This document shows, in pieces, positions 18,301 to 26,871 of a DNA stretch of 64,000 nt. The DNA is taken from positions 56,598-120,597 of the forward strand of contig JBCCHB010000029.1 in assembly GCA_039028975.1 (NCBI GenBank), given 5' to 3'. Source of the stretch: JAHBNG01 sp039028975 (GTDB lineage Bacteria > Chloroflexota > Anaerolineae > Caldilineales > Caldilineaceae). Positions within the stretch are counted from its first letter, which is position 1, and each line of letters starts with the position of its first letter. A program made the translations under genes and the position numbers. The notes below the pieces were generated by a model. The model was given only the letters and a program-made list of their open reading frames with translations. It ran no database searches and was not told the origin of the DNA.

Positions 18301-20600
18301 ATCGAGATGTAACGGTTAGCTATGCTACCTCTCCAGGTACGGCGACCGATGGTAGTGACTATACGGGCAACGCCAACACGTTGCTCATTCCCGCAGGCTC
18401 CACGCTGGCCACATTCACGGTCACCATCACCGATGATCAAGTTGTAGAAATTGATGAGACCCTGGACGTAACGCTGAGCATGCCAGTAGGTGCCATTCTT
18501 GACACACCTTCTTCGGCAACCGTGACCATCGTAGATAATGACGTGGCCACCCTTTCAATTGACGACGTGGTTCGGGATGAAGGCAATAGCGGAACAACCT
18601 TCTTCACGTTCACAGTGACCCTCGATCAAGCCGTTGACATGGGCTTCACAGTACCCGTATCTACAAGTGCAGATACGGCATCAAGCGGCAGCGACTATAC
18701 CGATGTGAATACCATGATTGCTTTTGTCGGTGGTGCGGGAGAAACCCAACGTGTCACCGTAATTGTTGCCGGGGATGCCGAGGTGGAGCCAGACGAAATA
18801 TTTCTTGTATCATTGGGGGCATTTGACAGTAACGGGCGAAACGTCTCACTGTTGGATGCAGACGGTCTTGGCACCATTCGCAATGATGATGTAGGAGCCA
18901 TTGTGCTCGCTCCCACAATCCTTACCCTGAGCGAGCCAAGCAGTACAGGCAGTGCCAGCATCCGTCTACTCAGTCAGCCGTCGGCACCGGTCACGATCAA
19001 CCTGACGACCAGTGATGCCACCGAATGCACCATCCCGGGAAGCATTGTACTCGATTCGAGCAACTGGCAAAGTGGCATATCGTTCACGATTACAGCAGTT
19101 GATGATGATTTGGATGATGGTAGCCAGCCCTGCGTTATGCAAGCCACCGCCACCAGCAGCGACCCAACCTATGACGGTGCGCCAATTGAAGACCTCAACG
19201 TGACCGTCCAGGACGATGATGGTGCTGGTGTTCTCTTTAGCACCTTGGCCCTTGCCGTCTCAGAGCCAGGTACGACCGATAGTACGATTGTGCGGCTCAC
19301 AAGCGAACCCACTTCGCCAGTCACCATCAACCTAACAGCAGCGGACGCCACCGAATGTACAGTTCCCGCCACGGTTGAGTTGGATGCAACCACTTGGCAA
19401 AGCGGCGTTTCCATTACAGTTATGGCCGTGGATGACAACGTAGTGGATGACAGCCAGTCCTGCCTCGTCCAAACGATGGTAACCAGTAGTGATCCGGTCT
19501 ACAATGGGATTGGGGCGGATGATCTGGCAGTGACTGTCGCAGATGATGATACAGCAGGTATTCTCACGACGCCGTCGGCTCTCTCTATCAGTGAACCCGC
19601 AACGACGGCGACATTCACCATCACGTTGAGCAGCGAACCGACCGATACAGTAACGATCAATTTGACGGTCTCCGATGCTAGCGAATGTACGGTTCCCGCC
19701 AGCGCTGTTTTGAATGCAAGCAACAGGCAAAATGGTATACCCATTATCGTGACGGCCTTGGATGATGATTTGGTTGATGGCACGCAATCCTGCAATGTGT
19801 CGTTCACGGCAGTCTCTGCTGATGCTAACTATAATGGTTCTACTCTCACACCAGTCAACGTGAGCGTAGCGGATGATGATACGGTGAATCTGGCCCCAAT
19901 CATTGCAGATCAGAGCTTCACAGTGGATGAAAATAGCCCGATAGATACAAATATCGGCACAGTTGTCGCCAGCGATCCGGATATAGGCCAAACAGTGACC
20001 TTTTCAATTTTGACGATAAACGAGTCCCCCTTGCTCGTTCGGCGGCTACAGGAGGGGAGCGAAGGATCTACTCTGTTCGAAGTTGCACCGACAACAGGCA
20101 TGCTGACTGTCAATGGTGGACCTCTGGACTTTGAGACCGTTAACCGTTATCAACTCAATATACAGGTATCAGACAGCGGCAACCCTGTCCAGAGTGCAAG
20201 CGCAACCGTTACCATCAACCTACAAGATGTCAATGAACCGCCAGTCGTGGTGAATCCGACTGCACCTCAATCGGTGGGTGCCCAAGCTATATTCAATTAC
20301 ACACTGGATCCCAATACCTTTGCCGACATAGACATAGGCGATACCCTCACCCTTGCGGCGACCTTAGGGGACGGCTCACCCTTGCCGAATTGGCTCTTCT
20401 TCGAGCCAGCCAGCGCAACCTTTACCGGTACGCCTACAGAGACCGCTAACTTGACCATCCGCGTGACAGCTACGGACACGGGTAGCCTGCAAGCCGCAAC
20501 CACATTCACCTTAACCGTTACAGAAGGGCCAACCGATCTGGAAGAGGTAGAAGAGCCAGACCAGGTCGATGAAATTTTCCTGCCCGTCTTAGTGAAGTAA
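15363..20600 (+). CDS. Large secreted protein: beta-helix, DUF11, Calx-beta and Ig-like repeats
   Basis: 1745 residues with a signal peptide (hydrophobic core about 12-32). From about 130 to 750 it has a right-handed parallel beta-helix of short repeats with GGG turns and asparagine ladders. A DUF11-type domain follows at about 825-925 (KTVSPAIAKPGETITYTIAF), then two Calx-beta-like domains near 950 and 1060 (SDY...DD endings). Three ~109-residue repeats begin near 1181, 1290 and 1399, each with a Cys pair and a DDD turn. A cadherin-like domain lies at about 1510-1617 and a He_PIG-like domain at about 1634-1720, before an acidic linker and the tail DEIFLPVLVK. The acidic Calx/cadherin parts should bind calcium. 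Probably an adhesin or surface-layer component. No processing enzyme is adjacent. Confidence 0.9.
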   Translation: MHLIINRNVRPILISMCFSLFFVLGLLAVHVVSAATSYAPIEEQAPAPEAQDDDFCVATYDNGTSHWVGPNSEVIQYAIRDLEPLSDTVLVGGVCSGVSNILGMTQTIYISRSLNLIGGYTPEGFEVSLPNVTVIDAGCRGRALVIDGDIDVTLENFDIVCGNAGGLNGPIAENMGNGGGLLINGANVVLTNTRIYSSSADNGGGAFVGSTLTLGVGSVVSNNVAFNGGGVYVNSTAATSALILDGGEIISNFAIIDGGGVYIDDVTAVYTQTSGIIGYNQAVRDGGGLYVKEGQTTLLGGQVISNTALEFEGGGIYMDTITGTLFISNTQILYNSADLDDGGGITTKGGMTLINSEVAHNFAFWVGGGIDNDDMGKTLIVDSYIHHNIGEEEGGGIDSDAPLEIRNTRIISNETTYVGPDGGGGIHSSDRLTITGSVIDNNRTVGRGGGLYLTGGLTETVLISDTQITNNFAVGDGGGLRSRTTLTVISSTIASNTSMEDGGGIDEDGSTVTIRDSLIQFNSAVEDGGGIEINTELTIENSTVYSNVASYMGGGIWSEGQITITQSIISNNEVITPTGAGGGVANVYGGQLTLVDSQIRDNSADNGGGISNFDASMTIDGSEVGNNQAAFGAGLYNSAISGTLSITNTTISGNNASSETGGIRNSAFNGIQGVYAYTEAGMINLFHVTLNENVSANAMDHNVLNSDGGTINIERSILSVTSGANCFNGTSFFNSLGGNIYSDMSCGTADPTDLTVTNPLLMPLADNGGPLLPNGTAPRTHALDPVSPAVDFVSCELTVDQRNEPRPGSTIQCDSGSYEAQEIAVDVSIEKTVSPAIAKPGETITYTIAFSNTGNANAQNLAITDLIPAEISVSAVVSSGVNITQTGTAPYQWTVSQLGLADSGIITVTGMISPDLTADLTILNTAAITATNDFTATNNSSLASLSVALPRVQLDSSTYVVNEGVGTATVTVTLDMANSYRDVTVSYATSPGTATDGSDYTGNANTLLIPAGSTLATFTVTITDDQVVEIDETLDVTLSMPVGAILDTPSSATVTIVDNDVATLSIDDVVRDEGNSGTTFFTFTVTLDQAVDMGFTVPVSTSADTASSGSDYTDVNTMIAFVGGAGETQRVTVIVAGDAEVEPDEIFLVSLGAFDSNGRNVSLLDADGLGTIRNDDVGAIVLAPTILTLSEPSSTGSASIRLLSQPSAPVTINLTTSDATECTIPGSIVLDSSNWQSGISFTITAVDDDLDDGSQPCVMQATATSSDPTYDGAPIEDLNVTVQDDDGAGVLFSTLALAVSEPGTTDSTIVRLTSEPTSPVTINLTAADATECTVPATVELDATTWQSGVSITVMAVDDNVVDDSQSCLVQTMVTSSDPVYNGIGADDLAVTVADDDTAGILTTPSALSISEPATTATFTITLSSEPTDTVTINLTVSDASECTVPASAVLNASNRQNGIPIIVTALDDDLVDGTQSCNVSFTAVSADANYNGSTLTPVNVSVADDDTVNLAPIIADQSFTVDENSPIDTNIGTVVASDPDIGQTVTFSILTINESPLLVRRLQEGSEGSTLFEVAPTTGMLTVNGGPLDFETVNRYQLNIQVSDSGNPVQSASATVTINLQDVNEPPVVVNPTAPQSVGAQAIFNYTLDPNTFADIDIGDTLTLAATLGDGSPLPNWLFFEPASATFTGTPTETANLTIRVTATDTGSLQAATTFTLTVTEGPTDLEEVEEPDQVDEIFLPVLVK

Positions 20601-20704
20601 TCTGGATATTTCTGTGAACAATTGACAAATGCATATCACACCTTCATCATGTATTCATCAAGTTGCTCTGGCAGAATAGCTCACAAGCTGGGTAATGCCG
20701 AGGT

Positions 20705-20767
20705 CGCTTTGAAAATGGCGGAGGTCTGAAGTTCTATACGAGGTACCAAACACCTGTTTTCAAAGCG
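20705..20767. repeat. Palindromic repeat related to family A
   Basis: Perfect inverted arms CGCTTTGAAAA (20705-20715) and TTTTCAAAGCG (20757-20767). The right half, CACCTGTTTTCAAAGCG, resembles the right half of family A copies (CTCCTGTTTTCAAAACG). The spacer between the secreted protein and the MobA-like gene otherwise shows no gene. Confidence 0.5.
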
Positions 20768-20855
20768 GGCATAATTCAAAAAGCCCATTCAAATCTATTC
20801 AGCAACCCGAAGGTATAGTTTTTACGATAAAGTATTTCTGGATTTTCTAAACCCT

Positions 20856-21539
20856 ATGAAACCAACGTTAGTCATTAACGCAGGAGGTGAAAGTCAACGG
20901 ATGGGCCAATCCAAGGCATTACTCCCGGTGCCGCCTGATGGCCGCCCTTTGATTGCTTACATTGCCCAACGCTTACAGAGCCTTTCCCCTCAAGGCATTG
21001 TAGTGGTTGCCAATGACCCCGAAATTGTGGCTAGAGCGAGGCTCCCAGGTGTGGTTGATTTTATACCCGACCGCTACCCTGGATTGGGTCCATTAGGTGG
21101 TATAGCGACTGCTCTTCACGCTTGTAAGGGGTGGGCGATTTTGGTTGCATGTGACATGCCATTCGTCAACCCAGCACTTTTCGAGATGCTCTCTATGATA
21201 GCTATAGCAGGTTCCACTATAGACAAGAGTGAGAAGAGTAGCGGTGAGTCCAGTGGAAATAGGGAAGAGCGCTGTGCAGACGAGGAGTGGGATGCGGTGG
21301 TCCCGTATGTGGATGGTTATGCCCAAACCCTCCACGCACTCTATCACCGTCGCTGCCTGCCAGCCATTGAGACGAGATTAGCAGCAAAGGAGTTAAAGGT
21401 TACCAGCTTCTTTAGAGGCGTCCGAGTCCGTCAAGTAACTGAGGCGGAAATAGCTTCAATTGACCCAACCTTCCGATCATTCATAAATACCAACACGCCA
21501 GATGATTGGGAGCAGGCCCTAGCCATGATCAAAAGCTAG
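20856..21539 (+). CDS. mobA: MobA-like molybdenum cofactor guanylyltransferase
   Basis: 227 residues of the nucleotidyltransferase fold. The N-terminal loop NAGGESQRMGQSKALL matches the LAGG-S-RMG-KA(L) signature that binds GTP, with Asn in place of the more usual Leu at the first position. LGPLGGIATAL and VACDMPFV match the conserved middle blocks, the latter including the catalytic-region Asp. MobA attaches GMP to molybdopterin for bis-MGD cofactors. No molybdoenzyme is in the window, so its client is elsewhere. A polar insertion near 120-145 (rich in Ser, Glu, Lys) is unusual. Similar proteins (MocA-type) transfer CMP, so the nucleotide is not certain. Confidence 0.8.
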   Translation: MKPTLVINAGGESQRMGQSKALLPVPPDGRPLIAYIAQRLQSLSPQGIVVVANDPEIVARARLPGVVDFIPDRYPGLGPLGGIATALHACKGWAILVACDMPFVNPALFEMLSMIAIAGSTIDKSEKSSGESSGNREERCADEEWDAVVPYVDGYAQTLHALYHRRCLPAIETRLAAKELKVTSFFRGVRVRQVTEAEIASIDPTFRSFINTNTPDDWEQALAMIKS

Positions 21540-21579
21540 GATGATGTTATTCAGCGATTACGCTTTATAGAATATACAC

Positions 21580-21677
21580 TTAGGAATCAAGATCAAATAA
21601 AACCCTAAAGTTCGGTCCTGTCATCTCGAGTACTCGAGAGATCTTCCATTATGTTTTATTAAATTCTCGATCCTTAG
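21580..21677. repeat. Family C palindromic repeat, copy 1
   Basis: 98 bp aligning without gaps to 49660-49757. The core TCTCGAGTACTCGAGA is a perfect palindrome, and the outer ends (TAGGAATCAAGATC.. and ..GATCCTTA) are roughly inverted. The two copies share the conserved centre CTGTCATCTCGAGTAC. They look like a miniature mobile element or REP family. Confidence 0.8.
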
Positions 21678-21834
21678 CCCTGTCATAGACAGCACCTTGT
21701 GTCATCTATAGCAGAACAGAGTCTCGTGAAGCTGAGGCAGATATCCCAGCCTCACGATTATAAGCTTTACCCGCCCTTATGGATGGCCAGAAAAACTTAG
21801 TAGAACCGATAAAGTTTTAAGAACAAAGATAGCA

Positions 21835-21873
21835 AAGAATACACAGATTCAAGAGAGAAATCTGTGTATTCTT
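21835..21873. repeat. Perfect 15-bp hairpin
   Basis: AAGAATACACAGATT (21835-21849) and its exact complement AATCTGTGTATTCTT (21859-21873) around a 9-base loop. Words with CACAGAT also occur in the palindromic spacers at 53594-53751 and 57718-57905. Confidence 0.7.
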
Positions 21874-21900
21874 CTCATCCCTGTTTTCTAATTACTTTCT

Positions 21901-21993
21901 TGGAATCACTTTGTTCCCGTGAATACGGGAATGCTCTCTCTTCTTTGAGTGGATTGGTCAGGAGTCGGGACGAGATTTTTCTAGCGGACTACA
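21901..21993 (-). repeat. Family B palindromic repeat, copy 3 (inverted)
   Basis: Reverse complement matches 8540-8650: GAAAAATCTCGTCCCGACTCCTGACC compares with the first copy's GAAAGATCTTGCCCCGACTC. GTTCCCGTGAATACGGGAA inside it is a small hairpin. A partial fourth copy (ATGGCCAGAAAAACTT) is at 21783-21798. Confidence 0.6.
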
Positions 21994-22016
21994 ACATCTA
22001 ATTGGTGGACCGTAAT

Positions 22017-22062
22017 GCCGCTGAGTCATCTAGACCTGAACCGATCTAGATGACTCAGCGGC
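22017..22062. terminator. 18-bp perfect hairpin at the end of the DoxX-like gene
   Basis: GCCGCTGAGTCATCTAGA (22017-22034) pairs perfectly with 22045-22062 around a 10-base loop. It begins 17 bases beyond the stop of the minus-strand DoxX-like gene. There is no U-run, so it may stabilise the mRNA end rather than terminate. Confidence 0.5.
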
Positions 22063-22078
22063 TACGGAATGCTGACAA

Positions 22079-23011
22079 TTAGGCCGTGGCTCCTTCTTGT
22101 GAACTTGATGGGGTCTTTGAGCCAATTGCACTTTGGGTGCTCGCGAATAGGCTCAACAACGTATGGCTATTGCCACCACCAAGAACGCCCAGTACGATAG
22201 TTGATCCAAGTAAAGCAAATTCTCGCTTGATACTATTCATATTTCCGATGAGGTCTTTCTCCAAACTCATTGTGTTGAACATATACCAAAGTATGACTGC
22301 TGTGCCAGCAAAGGCAGCGTATCGAGCGCCGTTGCCAATGACAAGAATAAAGCCAATGGCAAGCAAAATCGCAGGATGGGCAAAGCTCTTAATATTTTCC
22401 ATACCGTAGAACGCCCCACCAACTAGAAAGACGAAACCGATTGACAAGCGCAAAAGCAATCCTAATGCATCCCAGTTGGCCTCCTCATCTTGCGTAGCAA
22501 CGCCGAATAGACGTTTGTCTATGCTCCAGCTGCCTGGCCCTAAATTGTATAGAACAAAGAGAGCACCTGAGATGGCAATGTCTCGGATCATAACTAGGAT
22601 GGCTGGCGCGGTATGGGTTTTAGCAGCAATCTCAAATCCGGGTGCATTCACAACGGGCAGAGAGATAACGAAACTCCAGCATAAAAAGGCAAAGAGCAAG
22701 CTAAAAGCACGGACACCTAAACCAATAATTAGCGCGAAGCCAACCAATAATTCCAACGCCGACAGACTCGTCAGGAAAAACCAGGGAGTCATCAGATTAC
22801 TGAGAATGCCATCCGTAAAGAGGTAGTCGTAGAAAAACTGGTTAATGTACCCAGCAGGGGACAAATAGAGATTCACCATATCGGCTTGCGTATCTGGAAA
22901 TAGCAGACGACTTAACTTGGCTATACCCCCCGAGAAGAAGACCAGTCCCAAACCGATTCGAAGGACAAGAGCAGCTTGATCAGGATGAAAACGAACCTTT
23001 GCGTTTGTCAT
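22079..23011 (-). CDS. DoxX/DoxD-like membrane protein
   Basis: 310 residues with about eight hydrophobic segments in two related halves. Each half starts with a glycine-rich helix typical of DoxX: LVLRIGLGLVFFSGGIAKL near 15 and LLLRLSIGFVFLVGGAFYG near 186. It resembles the thiosulfate:quinone oxidoreductase DoxD-like group and other DoxX proteins, which take electrons from small thiols or sulfur compounds to quinone, or act as redox partners. AGGAGA precedes ATG 23011. No DoxA-like partner is nearby, so the substrate stays open. Confidence 0.75.
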   Translation of the reverse strand: MTNAKVRFHPDQAALVLRIGLGLVFFSGGIAKLSRLLFPDTQADMVNLYLSPAGYINQFFYDYLFTDGILSNLMTPWFFLTSLSALELLVGFALIIGLGVRAFSLLFAFLCWSFVISLPVVNAPGFEIAAKTHTAPAILVMIRDIAISGALFVLYNLGPGSWSIDKRLFGVATQDEEANWDALGLLLRLSIGFVFLVGGAFYGMENIKSFAHPAILLAIGFILVIGNGARYAAFAGTAVILWYMFNTMSLEKDLIGNMNSIKREFALLGSTIVLGVLGGGNSHTLLSLFASTQSAIGSKTPSSSQEGATA

Positions 23012-23123
23012 TTTATTCTCCTACATAATCTCAATGTTCAAATAAATAGACTAGTGATGTTCAAACAAATTGTGTGGGCAGATAAACCCTTCCCTAAGAT
23101 ATAACGAACGGATGACTTGATTG

Positions 23124-23164
23124 ATTGCATATGTATTGCATATGTATAGCGGTCGTTTTGAAAC
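23124..23164. repeat. 11-bp tandem repeat plus half of a family A element
   Basis: ATTGCATATGT is duplicated in tandem (23124-23145) and is followed at once by ATAGCGGTCGTTTTGAAAC, the end of family A elements in inverted orientation. The remaining spacer (23012-23369) holds a good promoter and no gene I can support. Confidence 0.5.
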
Positions 23165-23282
23165 CGTAGATTTGCGACAGCGAGTGTCTTAATTGGAGTG
23201 GGAGTGAGAGAGTACGTAGCGCTCGGCTAATACCGACATCTATTCCCGAAATAAAGACGCTCCGGTGTCTGCCAAAGATGAG

Positions 23283-23311
23283 TTGACAGGGGTGCTCAGT
23301 GCCTATATACT
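23283..23311 (+). promoter_or_regulatory. Strong sigma70-type promoter for the gene at 23370
   Basis: TTGACA (23283-23288), exactly 17 bases, then TATACT (23306-23311, 5 of 6). It is 58 bases upstream of the start codon on the same strand. No other gene lies between. Confidence 0.7.
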
Positions 23312-23369
23312 GATTTGGTCCTAGCAGAACAGGGCAGACACAAATTGATTTGTCACAAAATGACCATCA

Positions 23370-25364
23370 ATGCCAAAGCCGAATCAACTTATGCTCCAAT
23401 CCAACCAAACCCTCCCCCTTCCCGATAATTTCAACCCCCAAACCAATCTACTGGCTAACACCACCGAATATGGCACCTTTCATGAATCGCGCAAGGGTGC
23501 TAGGCTAGCCTATAATCTGGCTGCCAACGGCACGTCCCAGGATTTGGCACTGGCAGAAAAGGTGTTGGCAGCGACCTTGGCCTGCCAGGAATTGCGAGAA
23601 GGCGATCCCCACTACGGCAACTTCCTCTGGATGGCTGAGGATGAGGTGGTCTTTGATCTCAACGCGGTTGAGTTCTGCCTGGAGCATCTGATCCCTTTGA
23701 TGGTTCAATATTCTGAGCGGCTGTCAGCCGAGATGCAGCAGCAGGTGCTTGAGTCCATTCGGCTAGGGCTGGCCGAGATTGCGCAACTAGATGTGCTGGT
23801 GGCCTACTCTAATATCACGGTTCTGGACATTTTGAACAGTTGCCTGGGCGGCGAGCTGCTACAAGATGAAGCCATTGCCCAGCGAGGCTATCAGAAGCTG
23901 ATCCAGTGGATTGCCTTTACCGACCAAGCGGGTGTGCCCTTTGAATACAACAGCCCCACCTACACAGCGGTTACCCTGCGAGCGCTCAAGCGGCTCACCG
24001 ACCTCGTCCAGGATGAGCCAACCCGGATTCGAGCCATGACCTTTGCTGCACGGCTGGGGCTAAGCGTTGCCCTCCATATCCACGCCAAAACTGGACGGTG
24101 GGCCGGGCCACACAGCCGTGCCTACCATCCCAGCGTAGTCGGCGAGACGACGCTCGAAATTGAGTTAGTGAAAGAGTGGATTGCCGACGGCACCCTCCCC
24201 GACTGGATCGCAGATGTGCTGCACCGGAGACCTAAACAATTCTCGGTCGTGGAAACAGCTAACGTGGACCGCCACTACGGTCTTTCCACCTACCACAGCG
24301 AGTCCTTTGTCTTGGGTGTTGCCACAACCGGTTTTGGTGGTCAAGCCAATGTCTTTCTGGCACACTACCACCGTCCTCAGGCTGACCGAGCAGGCGTCAT
24401 CTTTAGCCGCTACATCCTCAACGAGAAGTGGCTTGGCGACTCCTATCACGCCACGGACCGCACCAAATCTCGCAACCTGATCGACGAAGGCCGCTTTATT
24501 GGGGTACAGAATGGCGCACGAGCCATTGGCCTCTACGCGCCTCAATCGTTGGGATCATGCTCCAGCGCCAAAGCCTGTATTGTCTGGACCCAACGAGAGC
24601 TGATTGACGAAATCTGGATCGGTTCGGAGAAAGTGGAATCGCTCCCTGCCCCGGTGCCGCCCGATGGAGTTGTGGTGATTGCCAGTGGAGATCTGCTCAC
24701 CGCCATCCGGCCCCTAGCTCACACTGACCTCGGTCGCGATGCGCCAATTCAATTGGTGGAACGGGATGGTGACCTGGTGCTGGAGATCTATAATTACTTG
24801 GGGCCAGAAAAGCCCTTCTGGGAGATGGGTTGGCCCGGGGCTTTTTACAAAGGCCAGCCTCAGTGCGGTTTTTACGCCGAGTTGGCTGAACGTGCCGAAT
24901 TTGCAGACGGCGGCGCGTTTGCCCAAGCCGTTTCCAGCGGCGAGCTGACCGATGAAGCTGAACCGCCCTTTGTCTATACCGGAGAAGGTGAGCGCCAGTG
25001 GCGGGTGAGCTACTGTCGAGATGGGCGAGTACTGGGCATTGAAGTCGATCTGATGGCATGGCAGCTGAAACGACGCTGGACCGAAGCAGGTGATTTAGGC
25101 TGGCCCATGCTCGAATCGCCAATAGCCAGGCAGAACCATTGCGGAATCGTCCCCGTGGCCGATGCAACGCTCCACACCGATGGCCAAGCTGGCTGGCTCT
25201 ATGCTAATCCGGAAACGGGTCTCTACGTGGCAGGGTTTCATGGCCCCAAGCCGACCAATCTTCGATTGGTCATTCAAGCTGATGAGGTTGATTGTGGTGA
25301 GATCTTTGCAGGCACTGTTGTGTGGCATCAGGAACAGGTGACAACGAACACATTGACCGTCTGA
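23370..25364 (+). CDS. 664-residue protein of unknown function, alpha/alpha-toroid plus beta-sandwich-like layout
   Basis: I do not recognise the family with certainty. The first ~270 residues look all-helical with repeated Leu/Ala patterns, then from about 290 the protein turns into beta-rich sequence with many Tyr/His/Trp (GPHSRAYHPSV, YGLSTYHSESFVLG, YLGPEKPFWEMGWPG). This helix-toroid followed by beta-sandwich layout recalls polysaccharide lyases and heparinase-like enzymes; conserved-looking His and Tyr residues could be catalytic. No signal peptide is seen. The gene is more GC-rich than the genes to its left. No recognised sugar genes are adjacent; the esterase at 25672 is the nearest same-strand neighbour. 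Confidence 0.55.
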   Translation: MPKPNQLMLQSNQTLPLPDNFNPQTNLLANTTEYGTFHESRKGARLAYNLAANGTSQDLALAEKVLAATLACQELREGDPHYGNFLWMAEDEVVFDLNAVEFCLEHLIPLMVQYSERLSAEMQQQVLESIRLGLAEIAQLDVLVAYSNITVLDILNSCLGGELLQDEAIAQRGYQKLIQWIAFTDQAGVPFEYNSPTYTAVTLRALKRLTDLVQDEPTRIRAMTFAARLGLSVALHIHAKTGRWAGPHSRAYHPSVVGETTLEIELVKEWIADGTLPDWIADVLHRRPKQFSVVETANVDRHYGLSTYHSESFVLGVATTGFGGQANVFLAHYHRPQADRAGVIFSRYILNEKWLGDSYHATDRTKSRNLIDEGRFIGVQNGARAIGLYAPQSLGSCSSAKACIVWTQRELIDEIWIGSEKVESLPAPVPPDGVVVIASGDLLTAIRPLAHTDLGRDAPIQLVERDGDLVLEIYNYLGPEKPFWEMGWPGAFYKGQPQCGFYAELAERAEFADGGAFAQAVSSGELTDEAEPPFVYTGEGERQWRVSYCRDGRVLGIEVDLMAWQLKRRWTEAGDLGWPMLESPIARQNHCGIVPVADATLHTDGQAGWLYANPETGLYVAGFHGPKPTNLRLVIQADEVDCGEIFAGTVVWHQEQVTTNTLTV

Positions 25365-25671
25365 TTCAATCATCGCTACGTTAGGTAGGCGTACTACAGC
25401 GTTACCGAAGTTTTGATAGATTAGCGTATCCCGTCCATTTTGGGCGTGGTGGATAAGGTGTCCGAGCAGTTCCAAGGGAAACTCATGGGATTCTAGGTGC
25501 TCACCGCCCAGCAAGGACGGGTTATAATCAGATATAATCGTCTAGCTCTAAACCGTCGAAACTTACGTAACATTGCAGTACCGACCTGGAACATCACCAT
25601 CCCGGCACCATCTGAAAGATAAATCAAACCTACCAAGAAATATACTCTTACCAAACTAAGGAAAAAATCAC
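25365..25671. other. Spacer without clear gene
   Basis: About 300 bases between the 664-residue protein and the esterase. Ordinary A/T-rich sequence lies before the esterase start. A minus-strand frame over 25380-25514 has a methyltransferase-like look but is too short and unsupported to call. Nothing else stands out. Confidence 0.4.
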
Positions 25672-26646
25672 ATGCATCCCATTACAGATCCTCAACTAGC
25701 GGCAGGACTGGCAGCATTTGATGCGGCAGTACCGGGTGGAATAACGATTGATGACATTCCAGCAGCCCGAGAATTCTTGAATGGGTTGACTGCGGTCATG
25801 GCCGAGCAGGCCCCAGAAATATCCGGCGTGGTGACCAGTGATCATTTTGCAGCTGGCCCACCGGATGAACAAGGCGGCGGACCAGAAGTCTTGGTTAGAA
25901 TCTATCAGCCCGAATCACGCCCTGACACGCTACCTGCACTGCTTTGGATTCATGGTGGTGGCTATGTGTTGGGCACAATGGAAGGCGATGATCTGAAGGC
26001 CAAGGCGTTGGCGCTCTCGCTCAACTGTGTGGTTGCTTCGGTCGAGTATCGGTTGGCCCCGGAGCACCCATTCCCAGCTCCAGTGGAAGATTGTTACGCG
26101 GCCCTTAAATGGCTGGCAGACAACACCGGCGAATTTGGCATCAATCCGGCACGTATTGCCATTGGCGGAGCTAGCGCAGGTGGTGGTCTGGCCGCTGGGC
26201 TAGGTCTAATGGCCCGAGACCGTACCGAGGTCGACGTCTGCTTTCAACTCCTCATCTACCCTATGCTTGACGATACCAATGTAGCACAAGCAGGGCCAGA
26301 TGCGCCCGATGCACCAGTTTGGACACGGGCCAACAATCTGATCGGCTGGCGCTCTTATCTTGGCCAGGAACCGGGCAGCGATGGTGTTTCCGCCTATGCA
26401 GCACCATTCCGGGCCAAAGATGTCGGAGGTCTGCCACCCACCTATATTGGCGTTGGTACCCCCGATCTCTTTCGAGATGAAGACATTGCATACGCCCAGC
26501 GCCTGATTGCCGCGGGCGTGCCAACCGAATTGCATGTCTACGTTGATGGTTTCCACGGATTTGACAACTTAGTAGCCGAATCCGATACGGCTCAACGCTT
26601 TACGGCAGAGTACACGCAGTTGCTTGCCCGTGTATTGCACAGCTAG
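25672..26646 (+). CDS. Alpha/beta-hydrolase, HSL-type esterase/lipase
   Basis: 324 residues of the hormone-sensitive-lipase family: oxyanion motif HGGGYVLG (about 102-109), the nucleophile elbow GGASAGGG (about 165-172) carrying the catalytic Ser, and near the end YVDGFHGFD with the catalytic His. The Asp follows in the usual place (GVGTPDLFRDE). Such enzymes hydrolyse short acyl esters of small molecules, usually in the cytoplasm. No signal peptide. Alone on its strand between a spacer and a family A repeat; it is not obviously in the hyu operon. Confidence 0.9.
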   Translation: MHPITDPQLAAGLAAFDAAVPGGITIDDIPAAREFLNGLTAVMAEQAPEISGVVTSDHFAAGPPDEQGGGPEVLVRIYQPESRPDTLPALLWIHGGGYVLGTMEGDDLKAKALALSLNCVVASVEYRLAPEHPFPAPVEDCYAALKWLADNTGEFGINPARIAIGGASAGGGLAAGLGLMARDRTEVDVCFQLLIYPMLDDTNVAQAGPDAPDAPVWTRANNLIGWRSYLGQEPGSDGVSAYAAPFRAKDVGGLPPTYIGVGTPDLFRDEDIAYAQRLIAAGVPTELHVYVDGFHGFDNLVAESDTAQRFTAEYTQLLARVLHS

Positions 26647-26659
26647 ACCGTTGCACAGT

Positions 26660-26744
26660 TATACTCAGCTCCGTTTGGAAACACGAGTTTGGTCACTCTG
26701 GTAGAGCATCGGAAAACTCCTGTTTTCAAAACGACCGCAGTATA
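26660..26744. repeat. Family A palindromic repeat, copy 3
   Basis: An 85-bp element with the cleanest inverted ends: TATACTCAGCTCCGTTTGG at one side and AAACGACCGCAGTATA at the other, centre CTGGTAGAGCATCGG. Compare 361-444 and 8450-8534. It lies between the esterase and the start of the hyu operon. Confidence 0.8.
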
Positions 26745-26871
26745 ACAGTGGAATTTCATGAGATTCTAAAACAAATATAAACCTTAGAGCCTTCTATCAC
26801 CATCCCTTGATGGCTGAAGTCGAGACCTTAATCATACCCCTTGATTTTCAACACTACTATTTGGTGAACCT

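Noticed and set aside
18900..19900. ~328-base direct repeats
   Set aside because: They encode three homologous ~109-residue domains in frame; protein-domain duplication rather than a DNA element.
19332..19991. Long minus-strand frame
   Set aside because: Lies wholly inside the large secreted protein's repeats; Cys/Arg/Ile-rich shadow without ribosome site.
25380..25514. Minus-strand frame with a DNA-methyltransferase-like look (SHEFPLELLGHLI, YQNFGNAV)
   Set aside because: Only about 45 codons, no catalytic motif, no partner; similarity could be chance.
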